Below, one piece after another: positions 34,155-43,717 of a stretch of 64,000 bases of DNA. Origin of the DNA: an uncultured Roseibium sp. (GTDB lineage: Bacteria > Pseudomonadota > Alphaproteobacteria > Rhizobiales > Stappiaceae); contig NZ_CANLVF010000004.1 in the NCBI RefSeq assembly GCF_947494555.1, forward strand, positions 1 to 64,000. Reading direction: 5' to 3'. A program made the position numbers and the translations under genes. The notes under the pieces were generated by a model. It was given only the letters and a program-made list of their open reading frames with translations, ran no database searches and was not told the origin of the DNA. Numbering within the stretch: the stretch's first letter is position 1; the number at the start of each line of letters is the position of its first letter.

Positions 34155-35939
34155 TTATTCCGCTGCCAAAATGTTTTCGTCCGCCACCGGCAAGCGCATG
34201 GTGAAGACAGCTCCACCGCCCGCCCGATTCGACGCTTTCAGTGATCCGGAGAAGTCATGAACGATTTTGTAGGCGATCGACAAGCCCAGACCGAGTCCGG
34301 CGCCGACGTCCTTTGTCGTGAAAAAAGGATCGAAAATCTGCGGCAGGACCTCTTCGTCGATGCCAGGACCATTGTCCGCAACTTCAAGGACGGCTTCCTT
34401 TCCGTCGCGCGCCAGCGAAAGGCTGATAAAGGGCGCCGGACGTGACTGCACGGCATCGAGCGCGTTGGAAAGAAGGTTTATGACCACCTGTTCCAGACGG
34501 ATGCGGCCTCCCTTGACGATGATATCCTCCTGCGGCAATTCCATGGACAGTGCGAAGCCGGATTGCTTGATCTGCGGCTGAAGGAGAAGCATCGCCTCGT
34601 CGATAACCTGCCTCAGCGAGACGGGTTTGATGTCCGTCCCCGACTTCCTGGTGAAGCCTTTCAGTGTCTTTGCGATTTCCCCCATGCGCTGAACCATGCC
34701 GCCGATGCGTGTCAGATTGCCTTTGGCTTCCACTGCCCGGCCGCGATCGATCAGCATTTCGGCGATTTCGGCATCCGAGCGTATCGCCGCCAGGGGCTGG
34801 TTATACTCGTGACTGAGCGCGGCCGACATGCGTCCGAGCGTTGCCAGTTTCGCAGCCTGAACCAATTCAGCCTGTGTCTGGCGCAGGTTGGCTTCGGCTT
34901 GCTGCCGCTCCCCGACCTCACGCTCAAGATGTGTATTGGCTCTGCGCAGTTCCGCTGTACGGCTCTGAACACGCCGTTCCAGGCGCAGCGCGGCGGCCCT
35001 GTTGCGCCGTTCTTCACGCACAAAATCTTCCCGCCGCGCAATCAGGAACCAGATGCCGCCTGCGGCTATGACGCAGACGAGAAGTGCCACCAGCATCGCC
35101 CAACCGGACTGTTGTCGCGCGTCTTCGATATCGACCAGCGTCCTGACTTTCCATTCCAGAACCGGCAAGCTGGCCGTCAACTGCATATAGGGTCTGGCGG
35201 CACCAGCCGCCGGAAGCAGCAATTGCATACGTCCGGCAAGCGAGAGATCGGCAACATTCCAACTCGGATCAAGATTGTCGGCGGTCATGCCGCGTAACGC
35301 GGGCACGTTGGAAACCACGACCCGGTTTCTGCCATCAAGCGCGAGGATCGGATCCTTGCTCAATGCCCAGGCCTGCTCGACATCGTCAAGGTTCACACGA
35401 ACAGCCAGGACGCCCAGAAAGTTGTCGCCACGCCGCAGCGGTGATGCGAAAACATAGTTTGAAGGCGTCCCGGGAGTGCCCGGAATCAGTTCCCGTCCCA
35501 ACTGACCCTGCGTTGCCTGCATGAACGCATTCGGGATCGTTTGCGATCCGCCGATCGCATTGGCCGGTACGCTGTCCTGACTGGAAACGATCACACGGCC
35601 GGAAGCGTCCATCAGCCAGATTTCCTCGGCGCCGGACATGCCGGCCGCAATGGCGGCAATTCCAGGCTCGGCATCGGTCCTTTCCTCGTGAACGAGCCGT
35701 GCGATCTCAGGACCGCGCGCCAGCAAGGGCGACAGCAGGCGGAATTTGTCGAGGAGACGTTCCAGAACCGCTGTCTGGACCGCGAGATTGGCCGCGGCGC
35801 GTGTTTCGGCTTCAGCGAGTGTGATACGCAGGCTGGCCAGACCCGTGAGCCACACAATCGTCAGTGAGGCTAAAACCAGACCGGCTCCAATCGCAATTTT
35901 CAGCTTGCGCCAGGTCAGGCGCTTGGGTCTGCGTATCAT
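34155..35939 (-). CDS. dctB: C4-dicarboxylate sensor histidine kinase DctB
   Basis: About 594 residues. Two membrane segments (near residues 20 and 290) flank a periplasmic PAS-like (dCache) sensing region. The cytoplasmic part has a coiled-coil linker, H-box ALSHEYNQPLA, N-box INLLSNALDA and G-boxes DNGPGID and GLGLGLS. It should phosphorylate DctD, which follows 4 bases downstream. The ATG at 35939 is chosen; a GTG at 35957 would add 6 residues. Confidence 0.9.
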   Translation of the reverse strand: MIRRPKRLTWRKLKIAIGAGLVLASLTIVWLTGLASLRITLAEAETRAAANLAVQTAVLERLLDKFRLLSPLLARGPEIARLVHEERTDAEPGIAAIAAGMSGAEEIWLMDASGRVIVSSQDSVPANAIGGSQTIPNAFMQATQGQLGRELIPGTPGTPSNYVFASPLRRGDNFLGVLAVRVNLDDVEQAWALSKDPILALDGRNRVVVSNVPALRGMTADNLDPSWNVADLSLAGRMQLLLPAAGAARPYMQLTASLPVLEWKVRTLVDIEDARQQSGWAMLVALLVCVIAAGGIWFLIARREDFVREERRNRAAALRLERRVQSRTAELRRANTHLEREVGERQQAEANLRQTQAELVQAAKLATLGRMSAALSHEYNQPLAAIRSDAEIAEMLIDRGRAVEAKGNLTRIGGMVQRMGEIAKTLKGFTRKSGTDIKPVSLRQVIDEAMLLLQPQIKQSGFALSMELPQEDIIVKGGRIRLEQVVINLLSNALDAVQSRPAPFISLSLARDGKEAVLEVADNGPGIDEEVLPQIFDPFFTTKDVGAGLGLGLSIAYKIVHDFSGSLKASNRAGGGAVFTMRLPVADENILAAE

Positions 35940-36014
35940 CACACCAGTATACTGCACGAAATTCTGCCGTGAAGTTGACCAAAAAAGGCAAACTTCCGAA
36001 GCGCGAAAAATTAC

Positions 36015-37100
36015 CTAGACAAGACTTCTCTGCCGCCTGTCTATCGCTACGCTCTTGATAAGCACGGTGACGTCCTTGCCGATGAAAAGCTTGAGGTCCG
36101 CAACGGACGCCCGCGTGATGCGTGCGCGGATGATCTGATCTTCAAGTGCGCACAGGATTTCTGCGTATGGCCCGGACTCTTCGGAAATACTGGTAATTCT
36201 TGCTTCGAACGCGTTGCGGATCGACAGGCCCTTGGGGGGTTCGACGGCAAGCGCAACGTCTCTTGCCCTCACGCGAAGCCTGACCGTGTCGCCAGACTCC
36301 GCAGGCAAATCGGGTATCTGAAGAACCGCGCCGCCAATATCGACGAATGTCAGTCCCCAATTTGTGTCCAGGCCAGTCACGGTTCCATGAACAAGAGCAC
36401 CGGCCTCGTGGCGGCCGGTGGCGCGACCAAGGTCCGTCCGCGTCAGCATATCCGCGACGGGGCCGTATGCAGGTGTATGACCGTCGGAAAGGATTACGAG
36501 CGTATTGGAGAGCCTTGCCACCTCTTCGATGGAATGGCTGACATAAAGGATCGGCAGACCTGCCTCGACACAGAGACGGTCGAGATAGGGCAATATATCG
36601 TTCCGCCTGGCCTGGTCTAGGCTGGCCAATGGTTCGTCCATGATCAACAGCTGGGGGTCAGACAACAGGGCCCTCCCGATCGCCACACGCTGTTTTTCAC
36701 CGCCGGACAGGGTCTCCGGTTTGCGCTTTAGCAAGGACGACAGACCCAGCAGTTCGACAACTTCGCTAAAATTCCGATTGCCATCGCGCCTGCCGGCCCA
36801 GCGCGCATAGGTCAGATTGGATTGCACACTCAAATGCGGGAAAAGACGCGCGTCCTGAAAAACATGGCCGATCCTGCGCGCCTGGACGGACAGATCAATT
36901 CCCCTGGACGCATCGAACAGAACCCTGTCACCCAGGGCAATCCGGCCCGAAGCAGGTTTGACGAGCCCGGCAATCATGTTTGTAAGCGTTGTCTTGCCTG
37001 AGCCAGACTGTCCGAATAGCGAGGTTACCCCGCCATCGCTGGCAAACTGCGCCTGAAATTCAAGCGTACCGACCTTTCCGGAGATGTCGACGTCAAGCAC
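36015..37100 (-). CDS. modC: Molybdate ABC transporter ATPase ModC
   Basis: A 361-residue ABC ATPase with GQSGSGKTT, LSGGEKQR and LLIMDEPLASLD. The C-terminal MOP/molybdate-binding-like region (about residues 290-361) confirms a ModC-type protein. The start is the GTG at 37100, with GGGAGG five bases upstream, overlapping the modB end by 8 bases. It is the last gene of a modA-modB-modC operon. Confidence 0.9.
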   Translation of the reverse strand: MLDVDISGKVGTLEFQAQFASDGGVTSLFGQSGSGKTTLTNMIAGLVKPASGRIALGDRVLFDASRGIDLSVQARRIGHVFQDARLFPHLSVQSNLTYARWAGRRDGNRNFSEVVELLGLSSLLKRKPETLSGGEKQRVAIGRALLSDPQLLIMDEPLASLDQARRNDILPYLDRLCVEAGLPILYVSHSIEEVARLSNTLVILSDGHTPAYGPVADMLTRTDLGRATGRHEAGALVHGTVTGLDTNWGLTFVDIGGAVLQIPDLPAESGDTVRLRVRARDVALAVEPPKGLSIRNAFEARITSISEESGPYAEILCALEDQIIRARITRASVADLKLFIGKDVTVLIKSVAIDRRQRSLV

Positions 37101-37800
37101 GGTCACCTCCCAACTGCGACCGCAATCGGCGCGCGAGCAATTCCGATGCGATAAGGGCCGCAAAAGCGACAAAGGTTGCGATCAGTGTCAGCCTGAAAGC
37201 CGCAAGGTCTCCGCTCGGCGTCTGTGTTGCCGTGTAGAGCGCGAGCGCGAGCGTTCGGGTTTCACCCGGAATGTTCGAGACAAAAGTGATTGTGGCGCCG
37301 AATTCGCCCATCGCCTTTGCAAACCCGAGAATCGCGCCGCCCAGGATACCGGGCAGTGCTAGCGGCAGCGTTACGGTCAGAAAGCTGACGATCTTGCGGG
37401 CACCCAGGGATTTTGCGGCCTCTTCGAGTTTCGGGTCCACGGCCTCGAAGGACAGGCGGATCGGGCGCACCATCAGCGGAAACGCCATCACACCAGCCGC
37501 GAGTGCCGCGCCCGTCCAGTTGAAGGCGAAACTGATGCCGAAGACTTCTTCCAGAAACGATCCGACCGGTCCTTTGCGCCCGAACGCCAACAGCAGAACA
37601 TATCCGGTGACAACGGGTGGCAGAACAAGCGGCAGGTGAACGAGCGCATTGACAATGCCATGACCCGGAAAGCGGTACCGGGCAAGCAGGTAAGCGACAA
37701 AAACAGCGAGAGGCAGAGAAACTGCGAGCGCCACTGCTGCGACCCTCAAGGTCAGCAAGAGAGCCTGCCACTCGTCTGGTTGAAGATCAAATACGTTCAC
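37093..37800 (-). CDS. modB: Molybdate ABC transporter permease ModB
   Basis: A 235-residue permease with five to six membrane segments and the EAA-type coupling motif around EEAAKSLGARKIVSFL. Its gene sits between modA and modC, overlapping modC by 8 bases. Confidence 0.9.
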   Translation of the reverse strand: MNVFDLQPDEWQALLLTLRVAAVALAVSLPLAVFVAYLLARYRFPGHGIVNALVHLPLVLPPVVTGYVLLLAFGRKGPVGSFLEEVFGISFAFNWTGAALAAGVMAFPLMVRPIRLSFEAVDPKLEEAAKSLGARKIVSFLTVTLPLALPGILGGAILGFAKAMGEFGATITFVSNIPGETRTLALALYTATQTPSGDLAAFRLTLIATFVAFAALIASELLARRLRSQLGGDRA

Positions 37801-37845
37801 GTGCGCCCGGTCTGTAGATCAAACTGACCGCAAATGGATAGCGGT

Positions 37846-38607
37846 CTATTCCACCTTATCGGTCACAAACCCCAGAGATTGCAAGATTTCTTGTGACTGT
37901 TCACCGGTCAGAAACTCCAGGAATGCTCCCGCCGCCGCGTGTGATCCCGGCCCTGTCTGCGCGGCGAGGTACTGAATCTCCGGATGACTGGAAAGCGGCA
38001 ACTCGGCCAAAACGGACACGGCGGGTTCGATCACCGCGTCCGTCCGGTACACAAGGCCAAGCGGTGTGTCGCCACGTGCGACCGATGCCAGCGCAACCCG
38101 CACGTTTTCCATGGGCGCTAGACGCCCTGAAACACTTTGCCAGAGGCCGATATCCTCAAGTGCCGCCTTTCCGTAGCGGCCTGCCGGTACCGTGTCCGGA
38201 TCGGCAATCGCCATTCGTTCCCCTTCCAGACGGTCGCCGACCGCCTCTGTCGTCAGCAAAAGGGGTTCTTCGTCTGCCGGGCCAATCAGGACCAGTGCAT
38301 TAGATGCAATCTGCCGGACCGACCCGGGATCCACGGCGTCTCTCTCGACCGCATAATCCATCCAGGCGGCGTCTGCGGACACAAAGACGTCTGCCGGTGC
38401 ACCGGCTTCCACCTGTCGTGCGAGTATTCCGGTTCCCGCAAATGAAAACACCACGCTTGTCCCGGTGTTGGCTTCGTATGCCGCGCCAATGCGTTCAAGG
38501 GCTTCACGCATGCTCGCGGCCGCGAATACCGTCAAATCCGACCCGGCCGCCGCAAACGGAATTGGCCCGGTCAGGAGGGTAAAAAAGAGGATCAGGCGAG
38601 AAAACAT
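37846..38607 (-). CDS. modA: Molybdate-binding protein ModA
   Basis: A 253-residue periplasmic binding protein with a signal peptide ending about residue 22 (FAAAG-SD). The conserved FAAASMREALE start of the mature part and the FSFAGTGILARQVEAGAPADVFVS region bind the oxyanion. Molybdate or tungstate supply would serve molybdoenzymes, none of which are in the window. No ModE palindrome was noticed upstream; the gene begins 53 bases after the GMC oxidoreductase gene. Confidence 0.92.
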   Translation of the reverse strand: MFSRLILFFTLLTGPIPFAAAGSDLTVFAAASMREALERIGAAYEANTGTSVVFSFAGTGILARQVEAGAPADVFVSADAAWMDYAVERDAVDPGSVRQIASNALVLIGPADEEPLLLTTEAVGDRLEGERMAIADPDTVPAGRYGKAALEDIGLWQSVSGRLAPMENVRVALASVARGDTPLGLVYRTDAVIEPAVSVLAELPLSSHPEIQYLAAQTGPGSHAAAGAFLEFLTGEQSQEILQSLGFVTDKVE

Positions 38608-38660
38608 CCGCGCTCCGGGTTTGGCGTCGATCCGATTGCTAGTTTATCCGCTTCAAGACT

Positions 38661-40286
38661 TCAACGGCGCTCTTGACCAGCTGCTCGCCGGTCTTCCCGG
38701 ATCATGTCAGATCCTTTTTCGGCGATCATGACCGTAGGCGCATTGGTGTTGCCGGAGGTGATGGATGGCATGACCGACGCGTCCACGACGCGAATGTTTT
38801 CAAACCCGCGCAGTTTCAGGCGGCCATCGACGACCGACGTCTCGTCCGTGCCCATCCGGCAAGTACTGACAGGATGAAAGATCGTCGTTCCAATGTCGCC
38901 TGCCGCTTTCACCAGCTCGTCCTCGCTGGTGTAATCCGGCCCCGGAAGATATTCCTCGGGTTCATAAGGCTGCATGGCGGGGGATGCCATGAGCCTGCGG
39001 GTCAAGCGGATGGCATCGGCGGCCACCCGCTTATCGGCTTCAGCCGAAAGATAGTTGGGTTTAATGTCCGGCTGGTCGGACGTGTTCGGCGTGGCGACAT
39101 GAACGCTGCCGCGGCTTTCCGGGCGGAGGTTGCAGACACTTGCCGTCATTGCCGGGAAATCGTGCAATGGCTGGCCGAACTTGGGCAAAGACAGCGGCTG
39201 AACGTGATACTGCACATTGGGCGTCTCGAACGACGGATCCGTGCGGGCAAAGACACCCAACTGGCTGGGCGCCATGGACATCGGACCGGAGCGTTTGAAG
39301 AGATACTCAAGCCCGATCTTCGCCTTGCCGACCCAGCTGCCTGCAAGTTCGTTCATGGTCAAGGCGTTCTTCACCTTGAAGACCGGTCTCAGCTGCAGAT
39401 GGTCCTGCAGGTTTTCGCCGACATTGCGATTTTCCGATATGGGGTCGATGCCCACCGCCTTGAGAACATCCGGCTGACCGACGCCTGACAACTCCAAAAG
39501 CTGCGGCGAGCCGATTGCACCCGCAGCAAGAATGAGTTCGCCATCGACCTGCACCTTGGCCTCGGATCCCTCGACCTCAAGTTTGAGGCCTGTCGCCACG
39601 CCGTTATCGAACAGGATCCGGTCAACATGGGCTTCGGTCTGTACATGCAAATTGGGCCGGTTGCTGGCCGGCCTCAAAAACGCCTTCGCCCCGTTCCAGC
39701 GCAGGCCCGATTTCTGGGTGACCTGAAAATAGGCGGAACCGAAATTGTCGCCACCGTTGAAGTCCCTGGTCTTCGGTATACCGTTTTGCTCACACGCATC
39801 GCGAAAGGCATCCAGCAGCTCCCATGACATCCGCTGCTCTTCAACACGCAGATTTCCGCCTTGTGCATGATGGTCATCGTCCCAGCTGTAGTGGTCTTCC
39901 GACTTCCTGAAATAGGGGAGAACGTCGTCCCATCCCCATCCGGTCAGCCCGAGCTGGCGCCAATGATCATAATCCCACGCTTGTCCGCGCATATAGATCA
40001 TGCCGTTTATCGACGAACAGCCCCCCAGCACCTTGCCGCGCGGATACAGCAGCGAGCGTCCGTTCAGCCCGGGATCGGAGGTGGTCTTGAAGCCCCAGTC
40101 GACGCGCGGATTGCCAATGCAATGGAGGTAACCGACCGGAATGTGGATCCAGATATAGTTGTCGCGCTTGCCGGCCTCGAGCAAAAGCACCTTCACATCC
40201 GGGTCTTCGGACAACCGGTTGGCTAGAACACACCCTGCAGTTCCCGCGCCGACAATTACATAGTCCCATGAACCGAGATCGCGCAT
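38661..40286 (-). CDS. GMC-family FAD-dependent oxidoreductase (choline/alcohol dehydrogenase-like)
   Basis: A 541-residue GMC flavoprotein. It has the FAD dinucleotide motif VIVGAGTAGCVLANRLSE, the GMC signature GGCSSINGMIYMRG, the second motif around ILAAGAIGSPQLLELSGVG and the catalytic His-Asn pair near HPVSTCRMG and GNTNAPTVMIAE. Substrates of this family include choline, alcohols and polyethylene glycol; nothing here decides which. The start is the ATG at 40286 with GGGAGG upstream. It is not clearly part of the mod operon, though it reads the same way. Confidence 0.85.
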   Translation of the reverse strand: MRDLGSWDYVIVGAGTAGCVLANRLSEDPDVKVLLLEAGKRDNYIWIHIPVGYLHCIGNPRVDWGFKTTSDPGLNGRSLLYPRGKVLGGCSSINGMIYMRGQAWDYDHWRQLGLTGWGWDDVLPYFRKSEDHYSWDDDHHAQGGNLRVEEQRMSWELLDAFRDACEQNGIPKTRDFNGGDNFGSAYFQVTQKSGLRWNGAKAFLRPASNRPNLHVQTEAHVDRILFDNGVATGLKLEVEGSEAKVQVDGELILAAGAIGSPQLLELSGVGQPDVLKAVGIDPISENRNVGENLQDHLQLRPVFKVKNALTMNELAGSWVGKAKIGLEYLFKRSGPMSMAPSQLGVFARTDPSFETPNVQYHVQPLSLPKFGQPLHDFPAMTASVCNLRPESRGSVHVATPNTSDQPDIKPNYLSAEADKRVAADAIRLTRRLMASPAMQPYEPEEYLPGPDYTSEDELVKAAGDIGTTIFHPVSTCRMGTDETSVVDGRLKLRGFENIRVVDASVMPSITSGNTNAPTVMIAEKGSDMIREDRRAAGQERR

Positions 40287-40454
40287 CGATCCTCCCACGC
40301 TTTGTTTGACCGATGGAGGCACGGGGCGCAAATCCGGTCAAGCCCGTTAAGGGCGGTGAACGGCTTCAGCTCCCGAGTCACGTGCAGCACCGTTTACGCA
40401 ATTCTTACGAGATCTTGCGACAAATACAGCGATTGTGATCGCGAGGCTTACGGT

Positions 40455-41624
40455 ATGTCCAATTTTGCACAGCGCGCTCTGGAAGGTGTTTTCCTGACCG
40501 GGTTCAATGCACTGCGCAGCATCTACCGTCCTTTGCGCGGCTGGATCGGTGCAGGAATTCTTGCCCTGTTCGTTCTGATGACGGCTGCTGTCATACAGAT
40601 CTTCCCGGCCTCCAACTGGGATATGCTCGCTTATACGGCAGCAATCATTGAGCCGGAAACTGACGACATTGGCACTCTGCACGCTCAAACCTATGCGCTT
40701 GTTCAGGAGAATGTCTCAGACGGCGAGTACACGACGCTGACCGAAGACCGGCCCTACCGTATCCACCAGGCGAGGGACGCGGATGCCTTTCACACCATGC
40801 TCGGCTTCTACCGGCTCAAGGTTCTCTACGTGGAAACAGCGCGCCTGCTCGCTCCGATCATGGGTCCGGTCGAAGCTCTCCGACTGATCTCGATCTTGTC
40901 TGTTGTTGCTGTCGGCTGCGTGTTGTTGGCCTGGATGGCGAGAACCGGTACACTGATGTACGGGCCCGTGGTCGTTGCGATGCTGATGCTGTCGTCCTTC
41001 GGCTATGCAGCCCAACTCATCTCGCCGGATCTCTATGCGACGTTTTTCCTGCTGCTCGCCGCTCTTGTTTATGTGGAACGCCTGGATATTCCGGCGGCAC
41101 TGTGCCTTGCCGGCGCGTTTCTGGTCCGTCCCGATCATCTGGCATTTGTGGGTGTGTTTTTTGTTTTCGCGGCGATCTACGGGCCGGGTCGCTGGTCGAT
41201 AACGGGGTGCTTTGCCGCTTGTCTTGCAATTTATCTCTGGTTGACCCGCGGCTCAGATCACCCGGGCTGGTGGATCCATATGTGGTTCACACATATTGAA
41301 TACGTGCCGACGCTCGATGGATTCGATCCGCCATTTTCCATCGGTACATATGTCGAGATGCTCGTACGTTCGACTGTCAGAGCCTTGATGGGCTTCACCT
41401 GGATAGCTGTCCTGTTCGCGCTCGCGATGTTTTTTGCCCGGTGTATTACACCGGGGAAGATGGATCAAAGGTCAAAGGTACTGCTCTACGCGGTGTTCAC
41501 CTCGATCTGGGCCAAGTATCTGGTCTTTCCACACTACGAAACCAGGTTCTATCTGCCTTACCTTCTGATCATGGGCATGATCCTGCTTGTCAGCTGGCAC
41601 CATCAGCAGACATCTGATGCGTGA
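40455..41624 (+). CDS. Polytopic membrane protein, possible GT-C glycosyltransferase
   Basis: A 389-residue integral membrane protein with about 9-10 hydrophobic segments. A soluble first loop (about residues 55-130) contains acidic and aromatic residues, which is compatible with GT-C-fold glycosyltransferases, but no decisive motif is present. The start at 40455 has GAGG eight bases upstream. It is divergent from the GMC gene. I do not assign a function. Confidence 0.55.
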   Translation: MSNFAQRALEGVFLTGFNALRSIYRPLRGWIGAGILALFVLMTAAVIQIFPASNWDMLAYTAAIIEPETDDIGTLHAQTYALVQENVSDGEYTTLTEDRPYRIHQARDADAFHTMLGFYRLKVLYVETARLLAPIMGPVEALRLISILSVVAVGCVLLAWMARTGTLMYGPVVVAMLMLSSFGYAAQLISPDLYATFFLLLAALVYVERLDIPAALCLAGAFLVRPDHLAFVGVFFVFAAIYGPGRWSITGCFAACLAIYLWLTRGSDHPGWWIHMWFTHIEYVPTLDGFDPPFSIGTYVEMLVRSTVRALMGFTWIAVLFALAMFFARCITPGKMDQRSKVLLYAVFTSIWAKYLVFPHYETRFYLPYLLIMGMILLVSWHHQQTSDA

Positions 41625-41696
41625 TGGCTCGCAAATCGGGTCGAGTTGCGAGAGACCAGGCATTAGGTTTTCCTCATCACGAATGAGGAGTTCGCC

Positions 41697-42161
41697 ATGT
41701 TTCAGGTCCATCCGCTTCCAGCAGAGAGTTTTTCCCAGTTTTACGGCCTTTCTGATGAAGAGCTGGCGCGCAGAAACATTCAAGTTCACATCTCGGACGG
41801 CGCGTCTCCATGCCGTGTTTCCCTATCCGACGCCGCCAAAGGTGAACGGGTTTTGCTGCTCAATTTCGAGCATCAGCCGGCAGACACACCCTACCGGTCG
41901 CGTCATGCAATTTTCGTCGCGGAGGGAGCAAGGGAAGCCCATCCCGGCGCTGACTGTATTCCACCGTCGATCGCGAGCCGGCTGCTTTCGGTTCGGGCAT
42001 TCGATTCTGATCACGAAATGATCGATGCCGAGGTTGTCGAAGGCGAAAAGGTCACGGACTTGATCTCAACCTTCTTTGCCAATTCAAGGGTCGATTACCT
42101 TCATCTGCATTTCGCTCGGCGCGGATGTTTTGCGGCGAAAGTAACGCGCGACGACAACTAG
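41697..42161 (+). CDS. DUF1203 family protein
   Basis: A 154-residue soluble protein resembling DUF1203 members; the C-terminal HLHFARRGCFAAKV is typical. No function is established for the family. A GAGGAG ribosome binding site lies just upstream, and a terminator follows. Confidence 0.75.
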   Translation: MFQVHPLPAESFSQFYGLSDEELARRNIQVHISDGASPCRVSLSDAAKGERVLLLNFEHQPADTPYRSRHAIFVAEGAREAHPGADCIPPSIASRLLSVRAFDSDHEMIDAEVVEGEKVTDLISTFFANSRVDYLHLHFARRGCFAAKVTRDDN

Positions 42162-42195
42162 TTCATAGAGCGTCAGATGCTGGTCGAACAAGAAT

Positions 42196-42222
42196 GGCGT
42201 CCCTGGCCGGGCGCCTTTTTTC
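42196..42222 (+). terminator. Intrinsic terminator after the DUF1203 gene
   Basis: GGCGTCCC pairs with GGGCGCC (one bulge) around a TGGCC loop, followed by a run of T residues. Confidence 0.7.
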
Positions 42223-42401
42223 TTTTCGAAAACGAATGTCAGCCCGGTTCAGAAAGCTTGCCCAACAGGTACCCGATTTTTGGGTAAACTGGTTCTGGCA
42301 TCTGAAGCCGGGATTTGAAAGCGTTGGCGGACAAGGCCTATACCGGCTATAAACTCTGGATACGAGAATTCTCGCAATACAACCAATGGGAGAAATTCAG
42401 G

Positions 42402-43235
42402 ATGCAGACCGCTGCTGACCGTCGTGCCGGTTTCAAGGCTCTTCACGAAAAAGGACGGGCTTTTTTGATGCCCAACCCATTCGATATCGGTTCCGCCCGC
42501 ATACTCGATGGCATGCGTTTCGATGCCCTGGCGACATCCAGCGCAGGCTACGCCTGGACCCAGGGGGTCCGGGATGCCGAAGGTCTTATCACTCGCGACG
42601 CAGCACTCAGCCATGCCGCCGACATCATCAGTGCGACGAGCTTGCCTGTGAACGGAGATCTTGAAAACGGCTTTGGCGACAGTCCGGAAGACGTCGTCGC
42701 GACCGTGAAGGGAGCCATCGAAGTCGGCCTTGCCGGGTGCTCTATCGAGGACTACACGACACAACCGAACAATCCTTATTATCCGTTGGACGAGGCGGTC
42801 GAGCGCATCAGGGCAGCGGTGGACGCAAAGAACCGCGTCGCGCCGGATTTCGTCCTGACGGCGCGCAGCGAAGGCCCCGTCAAGACACAGCATGAGCTCG
42901 ACGAGACGATCAAAAGACTGAATGCCTTCATCGCCGTTGGAGCGGACTGTGTCTACGCACCGCAGCTTAAGGACAAAGATCAGATCGCGGCTGTGCTTTC
43001 CGCTGTCGACGCGCCCATGAACGTTCTTGCAGGCCGCAAAAACTTTCACCTGACACGAAAAGAACTCGCCGACATGGGAGTTGCCCGCGTGTCGATCGGT
43101 CCAGGACTTGCGCGCATCGCATTGGGTGCCTTCGTCGCGGCAGCGGAAGACATGAAGGACGGCGGCGCATTCGGTTGCTTTGATCGGGCCCAGGGCATGA
43201 GCGACTTTGAATCCTTCATGAAAGCGCGGCCTTGA
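42402..43235 (+). CDS. Isocitrate lyase/PEP mutase superfamily protein
   Basis: A 277-residue TIM-barrel enzyme of the ICL/PEPM superfamily. The substrate and metal motifs are SSAGYAW, LPVNGDLENGFGDSP and SIEDYT; it lacks the KKCGH motif of true isocitrate lyase, which points to a phosphonomutase- or carboxyvinyl-carboxyphosphonate-type or other C-C lyase. The start is the ATG at 42402 after a GGGAGA site. The stop overlaps the region of the GNAT gene. Confidence 0.8.
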   Translation: MQTAADRRAGFKALHEKGRAFLMPNPFDIGSARILDGMRFDALATSSAGYAWTQGVRDAEGLITRDAALSHAADIISATSLPVNGDLENGFGDSPEDVVATVKGAIEVGLAGCSIEDYTTQPNNPYYPLDEAVERIRAAVDAKNRVAPDFVLTARSEGPVKTQHELDETIKRLNAFIAVGADCVYAPQLKDKDQIAAVLSAVDAPMNVLAGRKNFHLTRKELADMGVARVSIGPGLARIALGAFVAAAEDMKDGGAFGCFDRAQGMSDFESFMKARP

Positions 43236-43240
43236 CGCAG

Positions 43241-43717
43241 ATGGAAGCGGCGGGATCTGCAATCGAACCGAAACGGGCCTTGCCGCAGGATGAAGCGGCA
43301 ATTCGCGATCTCGCGCGGCGCGCCTATGAGAGATTCATCCCCGTGATGAATGCGGTCCCGCTTCCAATGACGGCCGACTATGGCGCGCTGATCCGGACGG
43401 CGGAAGTCTGGGTGGTGCGCGCTGGCCCGGAAATCGCAGCAAGCCTCGTGCTCGTTCCCAAGGACGATCACCTGATGATCGACAGCATCGCCGTCGACCC
43501 GGATTGCCAGGGTGGGGGTTTCGGACGCCGGATGCTCGAATGGGCACATCAAAGAGCAAAGCTTTTGGGGCTTGCGGAGCTGCGGCTTTATACGAATGTG
43601 CTGATGCATGACAATCGTGCCTGGTACCAGCGCGCCGGCTATGTCGAAACCCACGAAGAACAGCGCGGAGACAAGCGCATCGTTCACATGCGCTTTCAAT
43701 TCGAACAGGAAAGCTAA
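43241..43717 (+). CDS. GNAT-family N-acetyltransferase
   Basis: A 158-residue GNAT protein. The acetyl-CoA binding motif is DPDCQGGGFGRRML, followed by LGLAELRLYTN and the NRAWYQRAGY terminal motif. The acceptor is unknown. The ATG at 43241 is used; a TTG at 43232 overlapping the upstream stop is possible. It is probably co-transcribed with the ICL-like gene and converges with the AEC transporter, overlapping by 4 bases. Confidence 0.83.
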   Translation: MEAAGSAIEPKRALPQDEAAIRDLARRAYERFIPVMNAVPLPMTADYGALIRTAEVWVVRAGPEIAASLVLVPKDDHLMIDSIAVDPDCQGGGFGRRMLEWAHQRAKLLGLAELRLYTNVLMHDNRAWYQRAGYVETHEEQRGDKRIVHMRFQFEQES